This document shows, piece by piece, positions 1-20,100 of a stretch of DNA of 64,000 nt; within the stretch, counting starts at the first letter, position 1, and each line of letters opens with the position of its first letter. A model generated the notes under the pieces. That model saw only the letters and a list, made by a program, of their open reading frames with translations, had not been told where the DNA came from and searched no databases. This DNA comes from Euphorbia lathyris (lineage: Eukaryota > Streptophyta > Magnoliopsida > Malpighiales > Euphorbiaceae): the NCBI RefSeq assembly GCF_963576675.1, contig NC_088916.1, positions 49,787,001 to 49,851,000 of the forward strand. Reading direction: 5' to 3'. A program made the translations under genes and the position numbers.

Positions 1-2200
1 CAAAAGAAAAACGAACAGAAGAAAAAACTCAAAGAGTTGGCAAAACCGATCATTAATCGCAATCAAAGGAATGTCTTCATATAGCCTCCAATTTATAATA
101 ATAAAAAAATTAGAATATATGTATAAAGAGATTCAAATTTATCATCTCGCCTCGGATTTAAAATGCTAGAAATGGCCATGTGCTCATTAATGACAGTGGG
201 AGCCTTGTGTATTTGGGGTACGATGTTTTGTTGGCAGAGACATGTCAACCCGGTTTGGTTGGTGTTAAATCCATCTAAAAAGTGAGGATCTAATGGGCCT
301 GACCCAAATGTTTCATCATCTAATTACTAAATAAATTTAGGGCTTGATGAAAAAAAAAACTCTAAATTAGAAATATGTATTGTAAAATGGAAAATTATAT
401 AGAAATTCACATTTTAAAAATTATTTATAATTATGTCAAGTTATAATTTTAAATTATGTCAAACTAATAAAATCACTGTTTTTAATTAATTTAAGAACTA
501 GAGTTTATAAATTAGGGGTCTATAATATATTGTCTAGGGTTTAGGATTTATGAATTGGAATTTAGAATGTTTAAATTGGGGTGTAAAAACATACTTTATT
601 TGTTATATATAGAAAATAATGACATTCAGAATTAGGTTTGATAATCTGATTTAGTTATAATTTTATAGCTAATTATGATATTTAGGTAAGAAGCCCTGTA
701 AAATTTAGAATTAAAAGAAAACCTAATAAAATAAAATCAACCTAACTACTTCATTAATCAACAAACTAAGTAATTACATAATGATTACTTTAAGTTGTAA
801 AAATTTAGAATTTTAAATAAACCTAAATAGAGAATCAAAGAAACCTAATTGTTGGCAGACTGGCAGTTGGCTGGCGTTTTGCAATCTCGGGAGCAGTGGC
901 GTTTTGCAACCACAGGATAGTTTCTCGGAGTTGGAAAGAATCAATGAAAATTCAATCAAAATTTAGGCTGATTTAACTAGAATGGAAGGACAACATTCTA
1001 ATTTTTTTTAAAAAAAAAAAAACTTGGATCCAATATATCACTTTACTTCAAGCTAATTTAGGATGTCAAAGATCATTGTAGCAAGTTGAAGAAAAGTGAA
1101 TAAATCATTTTAAACAATAAGTTCAATTGATAAAGAGAACACTCTCAACTCGAAGTATAATGACTACACGGGCTGTACAAAACAGAATGTTATGAGTTTC
1201 AGCAAATAGGCAATATGATTAGGACATATGAATGCTTTGGTCAGACCAACCCTTTGTTTATCTGAATTCCCTCATTGGAAAACTAACACCTCTATGTAAT
1301 CGACCTTTCATAATCTCATCTCACTTTTCAGACCATGTATTCCATCCATGAATAAGTTAGACCAACAGTTCTATTCCTAACTCAAACAAACAGTGAAACA
1401 TGATTTGTCACATTCATCCTGCCATTTTATACATACATATATAAGAAAACAAGTCACTGTCTTTCATCTTTTCTTTTAATATATTCAACCTCAATCAAAT
1501 ATAATAAGTTTTGAATGGAATAAATTTTACATTTTTAACTGCCTAATTTTTCTACTAACTAAGAATTTAAAATACCTAATTATAATTATATAAAATCTCA
1601 ATACATCAGATAGTTAATAATGCATTAAAATGAAAAGATTAAACCGGTTCTTATCTTAATAAAACTAATTTAGCAAAATCAGTTAGTTGGAGATACAGCC
1701 CAATTCAACTTGTCTTTAATTCACCTGAAAAAGACTGGAAACTGAAGCTGGAAGTTTGTTTGCTAGTCATAGTCATAACTAATGTTAAATAAGATTCCAT
1801 ATAATATAGAGTCATCATCCTCTGCAAAATAACACTTTTCCATTTATGAATTGATATTTGAGACGTACCACTTCTGATGCTGATGTATTTAGCTTAGCTA
1901 TCTTATCCCAACTCAACTCAAGGGCTTTAGTTAGCCATAAAGTATGGAAAAATGAATTAAATCTGGCCGTTACATATAATATGCTCAACCACCTCCCAAC
2001 TGAGTTAACATATTTGGCAGTTACAACCACCATGGTTCCCTTATCCTCAAGGGGCGGAGCCGGCAATGGCTCAAAGGATAAAGATAGCATGAGGTTCATT
2101 GGCTATTTATGATTGCTAGACTAGACTACTACTTTTACAGGACCCATTCACCATATATCCTCTAGATACAACATTACAATTAACCCCTTTTTGGCTGGTT
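1..2200. other. AT-rich intergenic DNA, no gene supported
   Basis: This stretch lies downstream of the TGS1 stop codon. Only overlapping short open frames on opposite strands occur, at about 1815-2112, with no recognisable motif. A G+C-richer patch near 2050-2065 contains GGGGCGGAGCC, which resembles the end of Tip100-type hAT elements, but no partner end was found. The rest is A/T-rich with homopolymer runs. The TGS1 3' UTR may reach into its right edge. I see nothing else that can be supported. Confidence 0.6.
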
Positions 2201-2272
2201 GTGGGCGAGGAGGGATTCGAACCCCTGAGACTGTGGTTCGTAGCTTGTAGCCACTTTCTAATAACTTACAGG
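2201..2272 (-). pseudogene. trnR-ACG: Decayed plastid trnR-ACG (nuclear plastid DNA fragment)
   Basis: Read on the minus strand, 2254-2201 gives a T arm and acceptor end, GGGGTTCGAATCCCTCC followed by TCGCCCA, preceded by GTGGCTAC and CGAACCAC from the anticodon arm. This matches chloroplast tRNA-Arg(ACG). The next bases (2200-2185) also resemble the plastid sequence after trnR. The copy cannot work: the anticodon loop carries an extra AAGCTAC, a near repeat of the loop, and the D arm is mostly deleted. It begins 33 bp beyond the TGS1 stop codon on the same strand, so it probably lies in the TGS1 3' UTR. Family identity comes from recall of the plastid tRNA, not from a search. Confidence 0.75.
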
Positions 2273-2304
2273 AACTAACCATAATTACCCATAACAGATA
2301 CATC

Positions 2305-10381
<8,077 letters not shown>

Positions 10382-11235
10382 GAATCCTTAATTTCTGCAG
10401 AGGATCAACTTCACGTCAAAAAAGAATACAAAAAAGTGACTCCACCTGCCCCACCAGTGGCGGAACCAGAGTCCTAGATGACCAGGGGCTCAAATATTGA
10501 ACAAAAAAAAATTTAACAATTGAGAAATTGAAAAACAACAGAAATTGAGTCCAAACAATTCGAAATTGAACAATTGAGAGAGAACATAAATTGATTCCAA
10601 ACAATAAGCACCCAAACTTAAATAAGCATATGAATTAAGCATTAACAATAAGCATATGAATTAAGCTTTTATCAGCATATGAACAGAAATTGAGCATTAA
10701 CAATAAGCACCCAAACTTAAATAAGCATATGAACAGAAATTGAGCCTTGCCTTGCCTTCAAAGAACAAAAAATCAACATCAATTAAGCTTTTATCAGCAT
10801 ATGAATTAAGCTTGTAAGTTGTATCAGCAAAAAAACAACAAAAAAAGAAGGTTTCTGTATCTGTCCGTTTATTCAACGTTACCCGTATGCTGCTGAACTT
10901 CCGTTTCAGTTGAAGAAGAGAGAAGGAGCAGCTCCGGCGGTAGAAGGAGCAGCGCCGGCGGGGGAGACTGACCGGCGGCAGTCGCAGTTGGTTGAGTGGC
11001 CTCTTCTCTTCTCTGTGTGCGATTTCCAATTCAGAAAATTAGGGATTTCCCAAGTTGTGCTGTGCGATTTACCATTTGAGTTTTCATTTAACGAAACGAC
11101 ACCGTTTTGATTTAAAAAGAATAAGAAAACAAAATTACGAAACAGTCCCTTATATCCTTCATCTTCTCAAAAGAGCAACTGCAATGGAGGGGGGCTAGGT
11201 TTTCTGATTTTAACATACAGGTACAAAAAAAACAT
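10382..11235. promoter_or_regulatory. TGS1 5' leader and upstream region with direct repeats
   Basis: This should hold the TGS1 5' UTR and promoter. At 10590-10815 the words AATAAGCATATGAATTAAGC, AATAAGCACCCAAACTTAAA and GAACAGAAATTGAGC recur several times as an imperfect direct-repeat block. CAGTGGCGGAACCAG at about 10459 looks like a Tip100-type hAT terminus, but the matching far end was not found. A G+C-rich, purine-rich stretch occupies 10910-10990. No TATA box or start site could be fixed, and the open frames here are not convincing. Confidence 0.4.
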
Positions 11236-11239
11236 GGGT

Positions 11240-11722
11240 AAATTTCAAATAAAACCCTTGTGGTTTCACTAATTTTCATATAAAGGATTGTGGTTTACTT
11301 TTTGTCAAAACGGGGATTGAGGTTTCACGCTTTTAATAAAACAATCTTTTTGGATTAATGCTATTAAAACCATTTTTAACGGCCTGAAAATGAAAATTTT
11401 CAAGAATTAAAGTTGTTCAATGTCATATTTACTGTGGAACTACATTTTCGATTTTCGAAAATCATATTTTTTTAGAACTTTCTCTCTCTTTACCAAATAT
11501 CATCTAAATAATCTCAAAATAAAAAAGTTAAAGAATTAAAGTTGCTTAGAATATTAGTAGTTCTTCAAAATATGTCATTTTTGAAGTCGTAAATGGTGAT
11601 TTTAATAGTATCAATCGAAAAAGTCCTTATTTTATTAAAGTTGAAAACCTCAGTCCTTATTTTGAAAAAAAGTAAATCACAGTCCTTTATCTGAAAATTA
11701 GTGAAACCAAAAACATATATTT
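11240..11722. mobile_element. Long-TIR MITE upstream of TGS1
   Basis: The left arm (CCCTTGTGGTTTCACTAATT, then TTTACTTTTTGTCAAAA) returns inverted at the right end (AATTAGTGAAACCAAAAAC preceded by AAAAAGTAAATCACAGTCC). The arms extend about 120-150 bp each around an AT-rich centre. There is no coding capacity. Confidence 0.65.
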
Positions 11723-11794
11723 TCTTGAACTTTCCGGTGGCTGCTGGGGCTCCAGCCCCGGCCAGTCCCCCGTCACCAAGAACCACATAGGGGG

Positions 11795-12407
11795 TAGGAC
11801 TGTAATCGAGCCGAGTTGAGCTTGAGCTCCGCTCGCTATAAAATTAACGAGAGCTTTGGCTTACTCAAGCTCGGCCCAGCTCATTCAAAATAAACGAGCT
11901 TGAGCCGAGCTTTGAGTTTGTTTCGAGCCTAAAATCCTCTTTAAACTTGGTTCATTAAGAAAACTATCTAACCATTAATTGCTTGTGAGTAAATCGTTAA
12001 TTATATTTATTAAGTTTGTTCGCAAATAATTTTTTAATTGTATATGTAAACAAACTTACAAGCAATGTTAGTGAAGAAATAAATAAGATGTGTACAAATA
12101 GTCGTCAATTGTTCATTTATTATATTTGTGAACGAACTAATCTAATAGCAAATGAAATATTATTAAGTTTAGATATTTGTCACTAACATAAAATTATATA
12201 GTTTACTACAAAATTAAAATTTGTTTATAAATATTCTAATTGAACCTGCTCACGAGTTTTGACCTATTCAAACTCTGCTCGTTTATGAACCGAGCCAGTA
12301 AATTGTGCTCACGAGCGGCTCGTTTACAAATTGATATGAGTTGAACCGAGCTTTTATCGAGCGACCATTGAGCCGCTTATGAGCAATTTGTCTGATTTAC
12401 AGCCCTA
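11795..12407. mobile_element. TIR element rich in GAGCCGAGC words
   Basis: It begins TAGGACTGTAATCGAGCC and ends with the inverted form TTACAGCCCTA. Both ends carry repeated GAGCTCG, CGAGCTTGAGCCGAGC and GAGCGGCTCG words around an AT-rich core. No open frame is present. It resembles a widespread class of non-autonomous hAT-like plant elements; the superfamily is inferred. Confidence 0.6.
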
Positions 12408-12784
12408 TCTGGAGGTGGTTTTAGCTTATTTAGTGTGTTAATTATAAAATTCAACTTGATTAATGTATGAGAAGAGTAAGTTTCTTTAAGTTTGTTCAAA
12501 ATGATCCAATTTTATTTTTATAGTCTAAATTTATGATCATTTTTGAAATTTTTTACAATAATATGGAAAAATTGGTTCTGGACTAATCTGATGATGAAAT
12601 GTATATATAAGAAAAAAAAAGAAATACACGGACAGGTGTAAAATTCATCCTTGAGAAAGTGTAAAATCGACCTTTCAGAATATACTAAATTTTTCTTTAT
12701 ATTAGAGTTGAATTGATAATGTGAATTCGAAGTTTCATTGTGTTTTGCAGACTCTTTATATTAGAGTTGAATTGATAATGTGAA

Positions 12785-13783
12785 CAGGGATGTAAATGGG
12801 GTGAGATTCTTTGTTCCGATGATAAGGATTCTCATGGGCGGGAGGTGAAGATAATTTTGTTTCCTGTGATGGGAATGGGGCGGGAATGCGGGAAGGGATT
12901 CTCATTCAATGGGGATCCCCGTCTCCGTCCCGTTAATCACTGATGGGTATCCTCGATTATTCTTCGTGATAATTGATTTTTTTGATGATTTGAGTAAATT
13001 TTAACTATGTGATTAATTGTTTTCAATTTTTAGTTTTATGTCATTTGGAAATTTAAGACTGATTGTTAATACTTAGTAGGTTTAAAGCACTATTTGGCCT
13101 CTGATCTATCCAAAATTTTGTAATTTGGCTCTTAATTTATTATCTGGTCACACTTGGTCGCTGATCTATCTCAATTGATAAAATTTCACCTAATTTGTAT
13201 TAAAACTTAACGGAATTGTTATTTCATTGATGAGTAACGATATTTTGACACTTGAACTTAATAGATTTTAGTTTAAGATTTGTTTTTTATTTCTTATTTT
13301 TTTAATCTAATTAATTATTTCCACATAATGTGGTAAAAAAAACTTTAAGAAATATCACGTGTTAAGTTCAAGTGTCAAAACTTACTTGTCAATGAGATAA
13401 CGTTTTCGTTAAGTATTCATACAAATTGGATAAAATTTCACCAATTGTAATAGATCATGGGTCCAATGATAAAATTTTAGATAGGTTAGGGCCAAATGAT
13501 GCTTTAAGAGCTTACTTGGTATTATTAGTCACTGTTTCTTAAACTTTTTTCTATTTTCTGCTTTTTTTTTTACATAAATGGTGATTTTTTGCGGAGAATA
13601 GGGAATGAAGAATGTGGATAACATTTTTGGAACATCTATAAACGGAGAATGGGGATCCCCGTGGGGATGGAGATTCTCCACTGGATGAGGATGGGAATAA
13701 GTTTGTTCCCGTATAGCTCGCGAGGACATGGAACAGAGATAGGAAATGCATTCCCCACCCTGTCCCACCCCGTTTACATCCCT
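12785..13783. mobile_element. 1.0-kb TIR element with GGGGATCCCCG arms
   Basis: It starts CAGGGATGTAAATGGGGTG and ends CCCCGTTTACATCCCT. Both arms are G-rich and carry GGGGATCCCCGT words. An unrelated MITE (13081-13507) sits inside. Just to the left, the segment CTTTATATTAGAGTTGAATT occurs twice in tandem (about 12697-12780). The similar words AATGTGA/AATGTGG flank the element but I could not prove an exact TSD. Confidence 0.65.
13081..13507. mobile_element. MITE nested in the 12785-13783 element
   Basis: The left arm TTAAAGCACTATTTGGCC, then CTATCCAAAATTTTG, is mirrored on the right by AAAATTTTAGATAGGTTAGG and GGCCAAATGATGCTTTAA. A second inner pair (ACTTAACGGAATTGTTATTT against AACGTTTTCGTTAAGT) extends the fold. 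The element is non-coding and younger than its host element. Confidence 0.7.
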
Positions 13784-14084
13784 AAATGTGGAGTCCAATG
13801 AAGTTTCATTGTGTTAATTTTTCTTTAATATTACGTGTAAATTTCTTATTTTGTTAAAGATGTAATTTTTTTTTTTTTTGCAATAAGAAGAATAACAATC
13901 ATCTATTTATAAATACACGAAATTACGAGGTGATTTTATTGACGTGATATATATTTCGTTAATATGAAATGTAGAATCGTTAATTGGTGTTGTATGTTCG
14001 TAGAGTTAAAGAAGTTAGTTAAATTTTTTATTTCTCTAAATACATGAACTCTTTTTTACAATAAAAAGAAACGCAATCATCTAT

Positions 14085-14323
14085 TTGAGTAAATTACACC
14101 AATGATATCTAACTTTTTATCTTAGTTCACGTTTTGGTATCTAGATTACATTTTGTTCCAAAAATATATCTGAAGTAAAGATGACAGGATATTTTAGTAT
14201 ATTTTACCGGTCAATGCAAGTTTGATGATTAAATTACATCGAAGGTACATGAATTCTACCCTAATTCACACTTTGGTACCTAGATTTCATTTTGTTAAAA
14301 AATACACCTGAAGTAAAGATGAC
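14085..14323. repeat. Foldback element, left part (split by the 15-kb LTR element)
   Basis: This carries repeated units such as AATTACACCAATGATATCTA and TTCACACTTTGGTACCTAG. The same unit recurs in inverted orientation at 38110-38412. The left part stops at the TSD ATGAC (14319-14323), continues at 29437-29577 beyond the LTR element, and resumes at 38054 beyond the pararetrovirus. One old foldback element has therefore been split twice. Confidence 0.65.
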
Positions 14324-15848
14324 TGTTGAGCGATTTCCGCAAGTGCACGGTATACGCTTGTAGTAATAAAAGATATCGATCCCACAGGGAACGTTTTTTT
14401 ACAAAAACTTATTTTGAATCAGTTAGATTTACTTTTAAGGTTTATAATATGTAAAATCGTTTAATTGGATTTGGTTTTGAAATTGCTAGAATAAGAGTTA
14501 AATTAGAGTATAACAAATGTTAGAAAATACTTCTGATTTAGGAATGAATTTACAAAACAGGAACGTTTAGTTCTTTAGAAAAGTAAACAAATGTATTCGT
14601 TTGCATTAAGCAAAGAAAACAACTTTAAACTTTGTATAAATTAAAACAATGAAATAAATGACGGAACCTCTAATTTTAGGGCTTTGAACTGTAGTCAATC
14701 CTCCTACGGTCGGGTAAGATCGCTACCTTAATCAAATTAATACTCTACTGATGATATTAATTTGTTAAGTGTTCAACAAAGTTTCCTTGTAAAGATTTTG
14801 AATTTAACTACGTTTTAATGAAAACACCAGCATCCACTTCGGATCTTTTACCAAAGTGCTGCATAAAAATCTATCGAATAAAACGGACTTTATTAGATGA
14901 AATATAAATTTGATACAAGTTTACAGAGAACAAGGAGCATGAAAACATTCGACGACTTGCAAGTGAACGGGTTGTCAATCCTTTCATTGGGTTTCGTTAG
15001 AGTTTGTCAGACTCAGGGCGGATCCTCTACTCAATCTTCTCGCTGTAACTTCGTAATAGGGATACGGTCGGCCTCTACCAAAATGTAAACTAATATGAAC
15101 AAATCTAAACGCTACTGTGTTTGTTATTATTGAATAAACAATGTGTGTACACCATAATGCTTTTTACAGAATCGAACTTCTAATCTCTGACTCAGATGCA
15201 TAACTCTTGCACTAATCTTAAAATCTAACTCTCTCATTATTTTTCTATATCTCCAACTCTCCATCAACTCTTTATTTATAGATGTTGAAGAGGCGTGATT
15301 GAAGTGTCGTGTTCGTTGTGGAGAGTCGTGTCCGCTGTGAAGAGACATTTCTATCCACCCGAACGAACACGTTTCTTGGATTTTAAACATGTGTTTGTTG
15401 TGCTGCAAAGGCTGCTGATCTTACCGAGAATAATCAATTCTCGGCCGAGAATGGGGAAGTGATTTTTTGGTCTTCGGAACAAAGGAAGAAGATGTTGGAC
15501 GACGCGTGTCGCGACCGAGAATTTAGGATTCTCGGTCGCGGCCCACAAATTCTCTGCCGAGAATTTGGTTCCTCAACCGAGAATTTGGCATTTTTCTCTG
15601 TTTCTGACTCCGTCTTTGTCCTCGTTTTGGTGTAATTGATCTTCGTCATTTTTGACTCCTTTTGTAGGGTTTTTATTCTGTTTTTAACCTCTTTCGTTCC
15701 TATTTGGATTTTACCAAATATTTAGGTACCTTGCAAGAAAGAAACATATTCGAACGTAAAAGTATTCTAAACAGATATAAAAAGTACGATTTCGAAGCAA
15801 AACTGATGTAAGTATTAATGATATTTTAGGAATATTTTGGGCTTAACA
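14324..15848 (-). repeat. Left (3') LTR, 1525 bp
   Basis: On the plus strand it begins TGTTGAGCGATTTCCGC and ends GGGCTTAACA; its partner is 27927-29431. By eye the two differ at roughly 25-30 positions plus one deletion of about 20 bp near 15555-15580, which suggests an insertion within the last one or two million years at usual plant rates. The LTR carries several CCGAGAATT/AATTCTCGG hairpins (15422-15452, 15510-15541). Confidence 0.9.
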
Positions 15849-15862
15849 AATCTCCACACTTA
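15849..15862 (-). other. Polypurine tract of the 14324-29431 element
   Basis: The minus strand reads AAGTGTGGAGATT directly before the 3' LTR (TGTTAAG). Its position and purine content fit plus-strand DNA priming. Confidence 0.6.
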
Positions 15863-16289
15863 ATCTTTTGCTAGTCCCGAGCAAAATTTCACTGAATTTA
15901 TTCTTTAACTAATCTCTTTATGAAAAATAAAACATATATCTTGGTATTACCTTTTAAATTAGTTAAGCCGAAAAGACTAACTTCGCATGGCAAATTTATA
16001 CGCAAAATATCAAACTAACTAGTATAAAGGCGATATATCATTCTTCTTGTATTTCAATTTTAATATTGAAGTATTCGGGACGGAATAAGCATGCATGTTA
16101 TTGAGTCTTTCTTCTCAAGGCATTTTAAAGCACAAAATTTCTTTTCCCAAACCTAAACTAATATATGAGATATATTAAATGAATAAGTACATGGGTTAAT
16201 CTTATTTGCTTAGTTATGCCCGAGATAAGGGTGGTCTTGATCGTAACCTTATACGTATTTTATTGCTTAGTGTTTGCTTAAAAGGTACC

Positions 16290-16485
16290 GACCATGCCAT
16301 GGGTGGACGCAATCGTTACTTTAAACTTAAACACGCTTAATTTTTTGTTTAAACGTTCCTTCCATACCTCGATTGTGATAAGGGTGGTCACAATCGTGGC
16401 CAAAAGTAAACGATACTTAATTTTCTTCCCTTTCATACCTCGATTGTGATAAGGTTGGTCTCAATCGTGGCCAAAAGTTAAGAAT
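16290..16485. repeat. Tandem CCTCGATTGTGATAAGG units in the LTR element
   Basis: Units reading ATACCTCGATTGTGATAAGG, then TGGTC-CAATCGTGGCCAAAAG, occur twice in tandem (about 16366-16485), with a weaker relative at 16218-16245. They are non-coding and may be a structured part of the element RNA; function unknown. Confidence 0.55.
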
Positions 16486-17213
16486 TCAACTAATTGATTA
16501 ATTAATATGAATTTATAATTGTAATTTTGGGAAAAAGAAAGATAGCACATTCATCCTATATTGACTTAAAATTCAACATGTATTATGGCTAAAGTTTCCT
16601 TAAAAACTTCAATTGGTGTTAATGTAAGATGAAATCAAACCGAGCTAAAAATTGTTAGTTCAATTTAATGCCTATAAACCTAATTGAAAATTTAAAATAA
16701 GATTTATTGTATCATGATTTCATGATATAGAATAGAGATTGAAATAAAGAATTTATTACTTAAATACATTCACTCGAGACAATTTTTACTTAAAATCGTA
16801 TTGAAGATTTGTGAAAAATTTGAAAAATAATGTTGCCCGTATAGAAATATTATTTCTATCGATAATGATAACCTAAAAATAATCATAAGTTAAAAATAGT
16901 TTAAACATGTGAAAATGTAAAGTTATGAAAAATAATGTTAAATACATTGTGTTGCAATATATGTTGCATTTGCATAAAACAAGTGTTGCATTTATAAATG
17001 TTGCTTAAAAATTTATTCATTGCATTTATTCGTATATGTAAAATGATATATGTATATCTCCTCCCACACTTAATTTGGACCATGTCCTCATTGGTGCAAA
17101 AATTGATAAAACACGAAAAAATGGTACGAAATAAAGCAAAATTGGACGAAATATATAAATATGAAATGGATTGTATCCAAGATAAATAGAAATTGAAATT
17201 GTACCAAACGTAA

Positions 17214-18628
17214 TTAAACAGAACATAAGAGATAAATGAGTTGAGAAAAGATAAGATAAAACCTATATTTGGGAAGGGAACCCGGTGGAGATGGTGTGGT
17301 CACGACGCCTCGACGACGGAAAAATGAGAACAACCGGCGTCGGGTTGACGTGTGCTCATACCTCAAAGTATGGATATTGGCATCCACCGCGTTTAATTGT
17401 GAAATCATCTCTTGGTTGCTCTCAACAATATCGTCTAACCGTAAATTCATTTGACGGTTGTGTGCATTCATATGGTCTAAAATTTGTTCTCAAATGAACT
17501 TGATCAATACTGTGCTCATCACCAACATGTCCCTGTGCTTGTGTGTAGGCATCAACATGCTCCTCTTCCTTTCCTTCTTCTTCATCTTCATAATGCATAT
17601 TGTCATCCCCACCAAATGTATATGCTCATTACCATCCCCTTTAATACTATGACTATGTGATCTTGAAGTATCAACTTCGAACTTGCAAAACTAACCAACA
17701 TTGGCTAACCACTAAATGAATGTGTAAAAGTTGTAGCAGAATCCAACATCGAAAAATAATTAGGAGGAAGTGATTGAAAACTACTTTATAATACCCGTAG
17801 CATCCAAAACAATACCCGTAATCAAAGTACGCATAGTAACCTACTTATTGGTTGAAAATGGAAACATGGACTTTATTTGTCAAAAGGTAATCCAATTTAA
17901 TCTACCACGAAATCCTTGAAGATGTAATCCAAAACAAACAAAACCAGACTTCTAATCCTTTACCTTTTTAACATGCCCAAAAAGAAAATAGGATAAAAAG
18001 TTATTAAAATAGAAATTACTATTATCCTTAATGATCTTGCTAAAAGTGTACTTTGAATTAAGTTCATCCAATACTAGGCAAATTATGTCCAAACCGGATT
18101 GGTTGGAAAATTGATGGTTTAACAATAAACTATTTTGTATTATATCCAAACCAAATACTCATCTCGTCATCCCCAACTTCATAAAAGTAACCTAAATCCC
18201 TAAATGAAATCCTCTCATTCCTTTTTAGCATAGGAAAGAGTAACCTTAAAGTCAATAATTGTGTTATGTTCATTAAAAGTGCTTGTACCGCTGCCTGTCC
18301 TAATCTGAAATAATGCTGAATGGATCCATATTCAACATGCAAACAATTATTAGATGTAGAGGAAACCTTGTGAGTAACCTGCTGATGTTTAGGCATGGTG
18401 TGGAATAGAGGGTTAGGTTATGGATGTTGTGTTTGGCAAACAAATATGTTGGATAGTTAAAAATTTGGTAAAAAGTAAAGGTGATATGGTGAGGAATTGA
18501 TTGTGGAAGAACAAAATGTAGTTTAAATAGAGTTTGTGTAATGTTTGTATAAGTGATAGGGTTATATATGTGTTAGGAAGTAGTGTAGGAATAGGAAAAG
18601 CTGAATTTTTGTCAAAAATCGGACTCAA
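17214..18628 (-). pseudogene. Unassigned short frames near the 3' end of the LTR element
   Basis: Minus-strand frames at 18413-18628, 18130-18396 and 17214-17471 lie one after another upstream of the polypurine tract. The 17214-17471 product has a helical stretch (LRLDDIVESNQEMISQL) followed by a basic patch (TRRRLFSFFRRR). The 18130-18396 product starts MPKHQQVTHKVSS. Their place corresponds to the extra 3' frame of Athila-type elements, but I see no domain that proves it. Stops separate them, so they are best read as remnants. Confidence 0.3.
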
Positions 18629-19139
18629 ACCCCCCTACAGGTCGCGACACGCTATTTTCAGAGAGAAAATCTATCTGAAAACTTCACGTTTTCGCTGAAG
18701 TTACCGAGAATTATCAATTCTCGGTCGAGAATCTGCACCTGGCAGCGATAAAATGTGCGTAAAAACTCCGTTTGTGCAATTTTCTGGGTAAATATGTCCT
18801 ATAATTAAGTAAATGTATATCTGAAACTTAAAAACACAAATTAAAACATTAAATTCAAGGTAAACCAAAGGTTTATCCTTAGTAAATTGGAGTAATGAAA
18901 CAAATAAATGCCTTAAACAGAGTTAATGTAGAATCAATGTTCATTAATTCACATAAGTTGAATGAATAAGCATTTGAATCGAAATTAATCTTCTAAGAGA
19001 TAATGAACGTAAGTTCATGTAGGTATGTATTCATGCTTAAAACTTAAACATGACCCATATTCAAATTAAATCAACATTCAAATAATGAAACATTTAACCT
19101 TAACATTAACTGTATTCTAATTTATACAGATTCATATGA

Positions 19140-20100
19140 AAAATTGTATGTTTTATATTAATAAGTTCATACTGATATATGTAATAATCAACACGATATA
19201 AGTTCATAATTTCATAATTAAAATTAAACGCAATGATTGCATGAAAATGAAAATTTATTATTACGTTCAATAGTTAATAATGATTATAACTTATTAGTAT
19301 TGAAGATATATATGAACAGATTCATTTGCTGATAGTTTATAAATTGTAACAGACATAAACCTGAACATAAGATTAAAGTATGAAAATGAAACAAAGTTTT
19401 CTTGCATAACACATATTTATATAAATGAATATTAACATATGTACAAGAACGATTAAAAACAAACCTATATACAAAAACAAACAAATGAAAATTAAACAAA
19501 TCAAATTATTAATCACTTATTCATATTAAATCTGAAACATTGAAACTTATGCAGATTAATGAAAATGATATACAGAGTCATTTTAACATTTTATAAACTT
19601 TTATGTTTGAAGTTTATACTGGTACATTTTGATATTAGATACAGATTTATTCGAATAACTTGCATAGAAACTTATACTAGTCAAAAATAACCAAAGAATC
19701 AAAGTTGATATGCTATCAAAATTGAAAAACATAAGTACAAAACAAAACTTAGAATTATCATATAAAATGAATGTTCATGAACTTGTTCAATAGTTATTAA
19801 TGATTATAATTTATGAGCATGTAATATATATGAAAAGTCAGATGTTCAGAAACATTTCTGAAATGGATACATATTCAAAACAATTACAGATTCACTGTAA
19901 AAGTTATACCGTTTCATTTAAACTTAGATTCGGATGTATTCGTATAACTTGTATGGTTAATGTATATTTAAGCAAAAAGAATCAAAGAATCAAACTTTAT
20001 AGTTTTATTAAAATGAGAAGACATATATACAAGTTACAGAAAACACAAAAACAAATCTATATACAAATAAGTTATAATCATTATTAACTTATTACAACAA
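19140..20100. repeat. Imperfect direct duplication in the LTR element interior
   Basis: The segment starting at about 19265 (GTTCAATAGTTAATAATGAT) is echoed at about 19787 (GTTCAATAGTTATTAATGAT), and the following TATTCGAATAACTTGCAT is echoed by TATTCGTATAACTTGTAT. The spacing is about 520 bp. The region is very AT-rich and has no credible gene. Confidence 0.5.

Noticed and set aside
1815..2112. Overlapping open frames of 84 and 94 codons on opposite strands
   Set aside because: No motif, no splice context and mutual overlap; likely chance frames in repeat-like sequence.
10697..11110. Open frames upstream of TGS1 on both strands
   Set aside because: They overlap direct repeats and a biased G+C-rich patch in the TGS1 leader region and show no domain.
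14897..15088. 63-codon frame repeated at 28500-28691
   Set aside because: It is duplicated only because both copies lie in the two LTRs of one element; no known domain and no reason to think it is translated.
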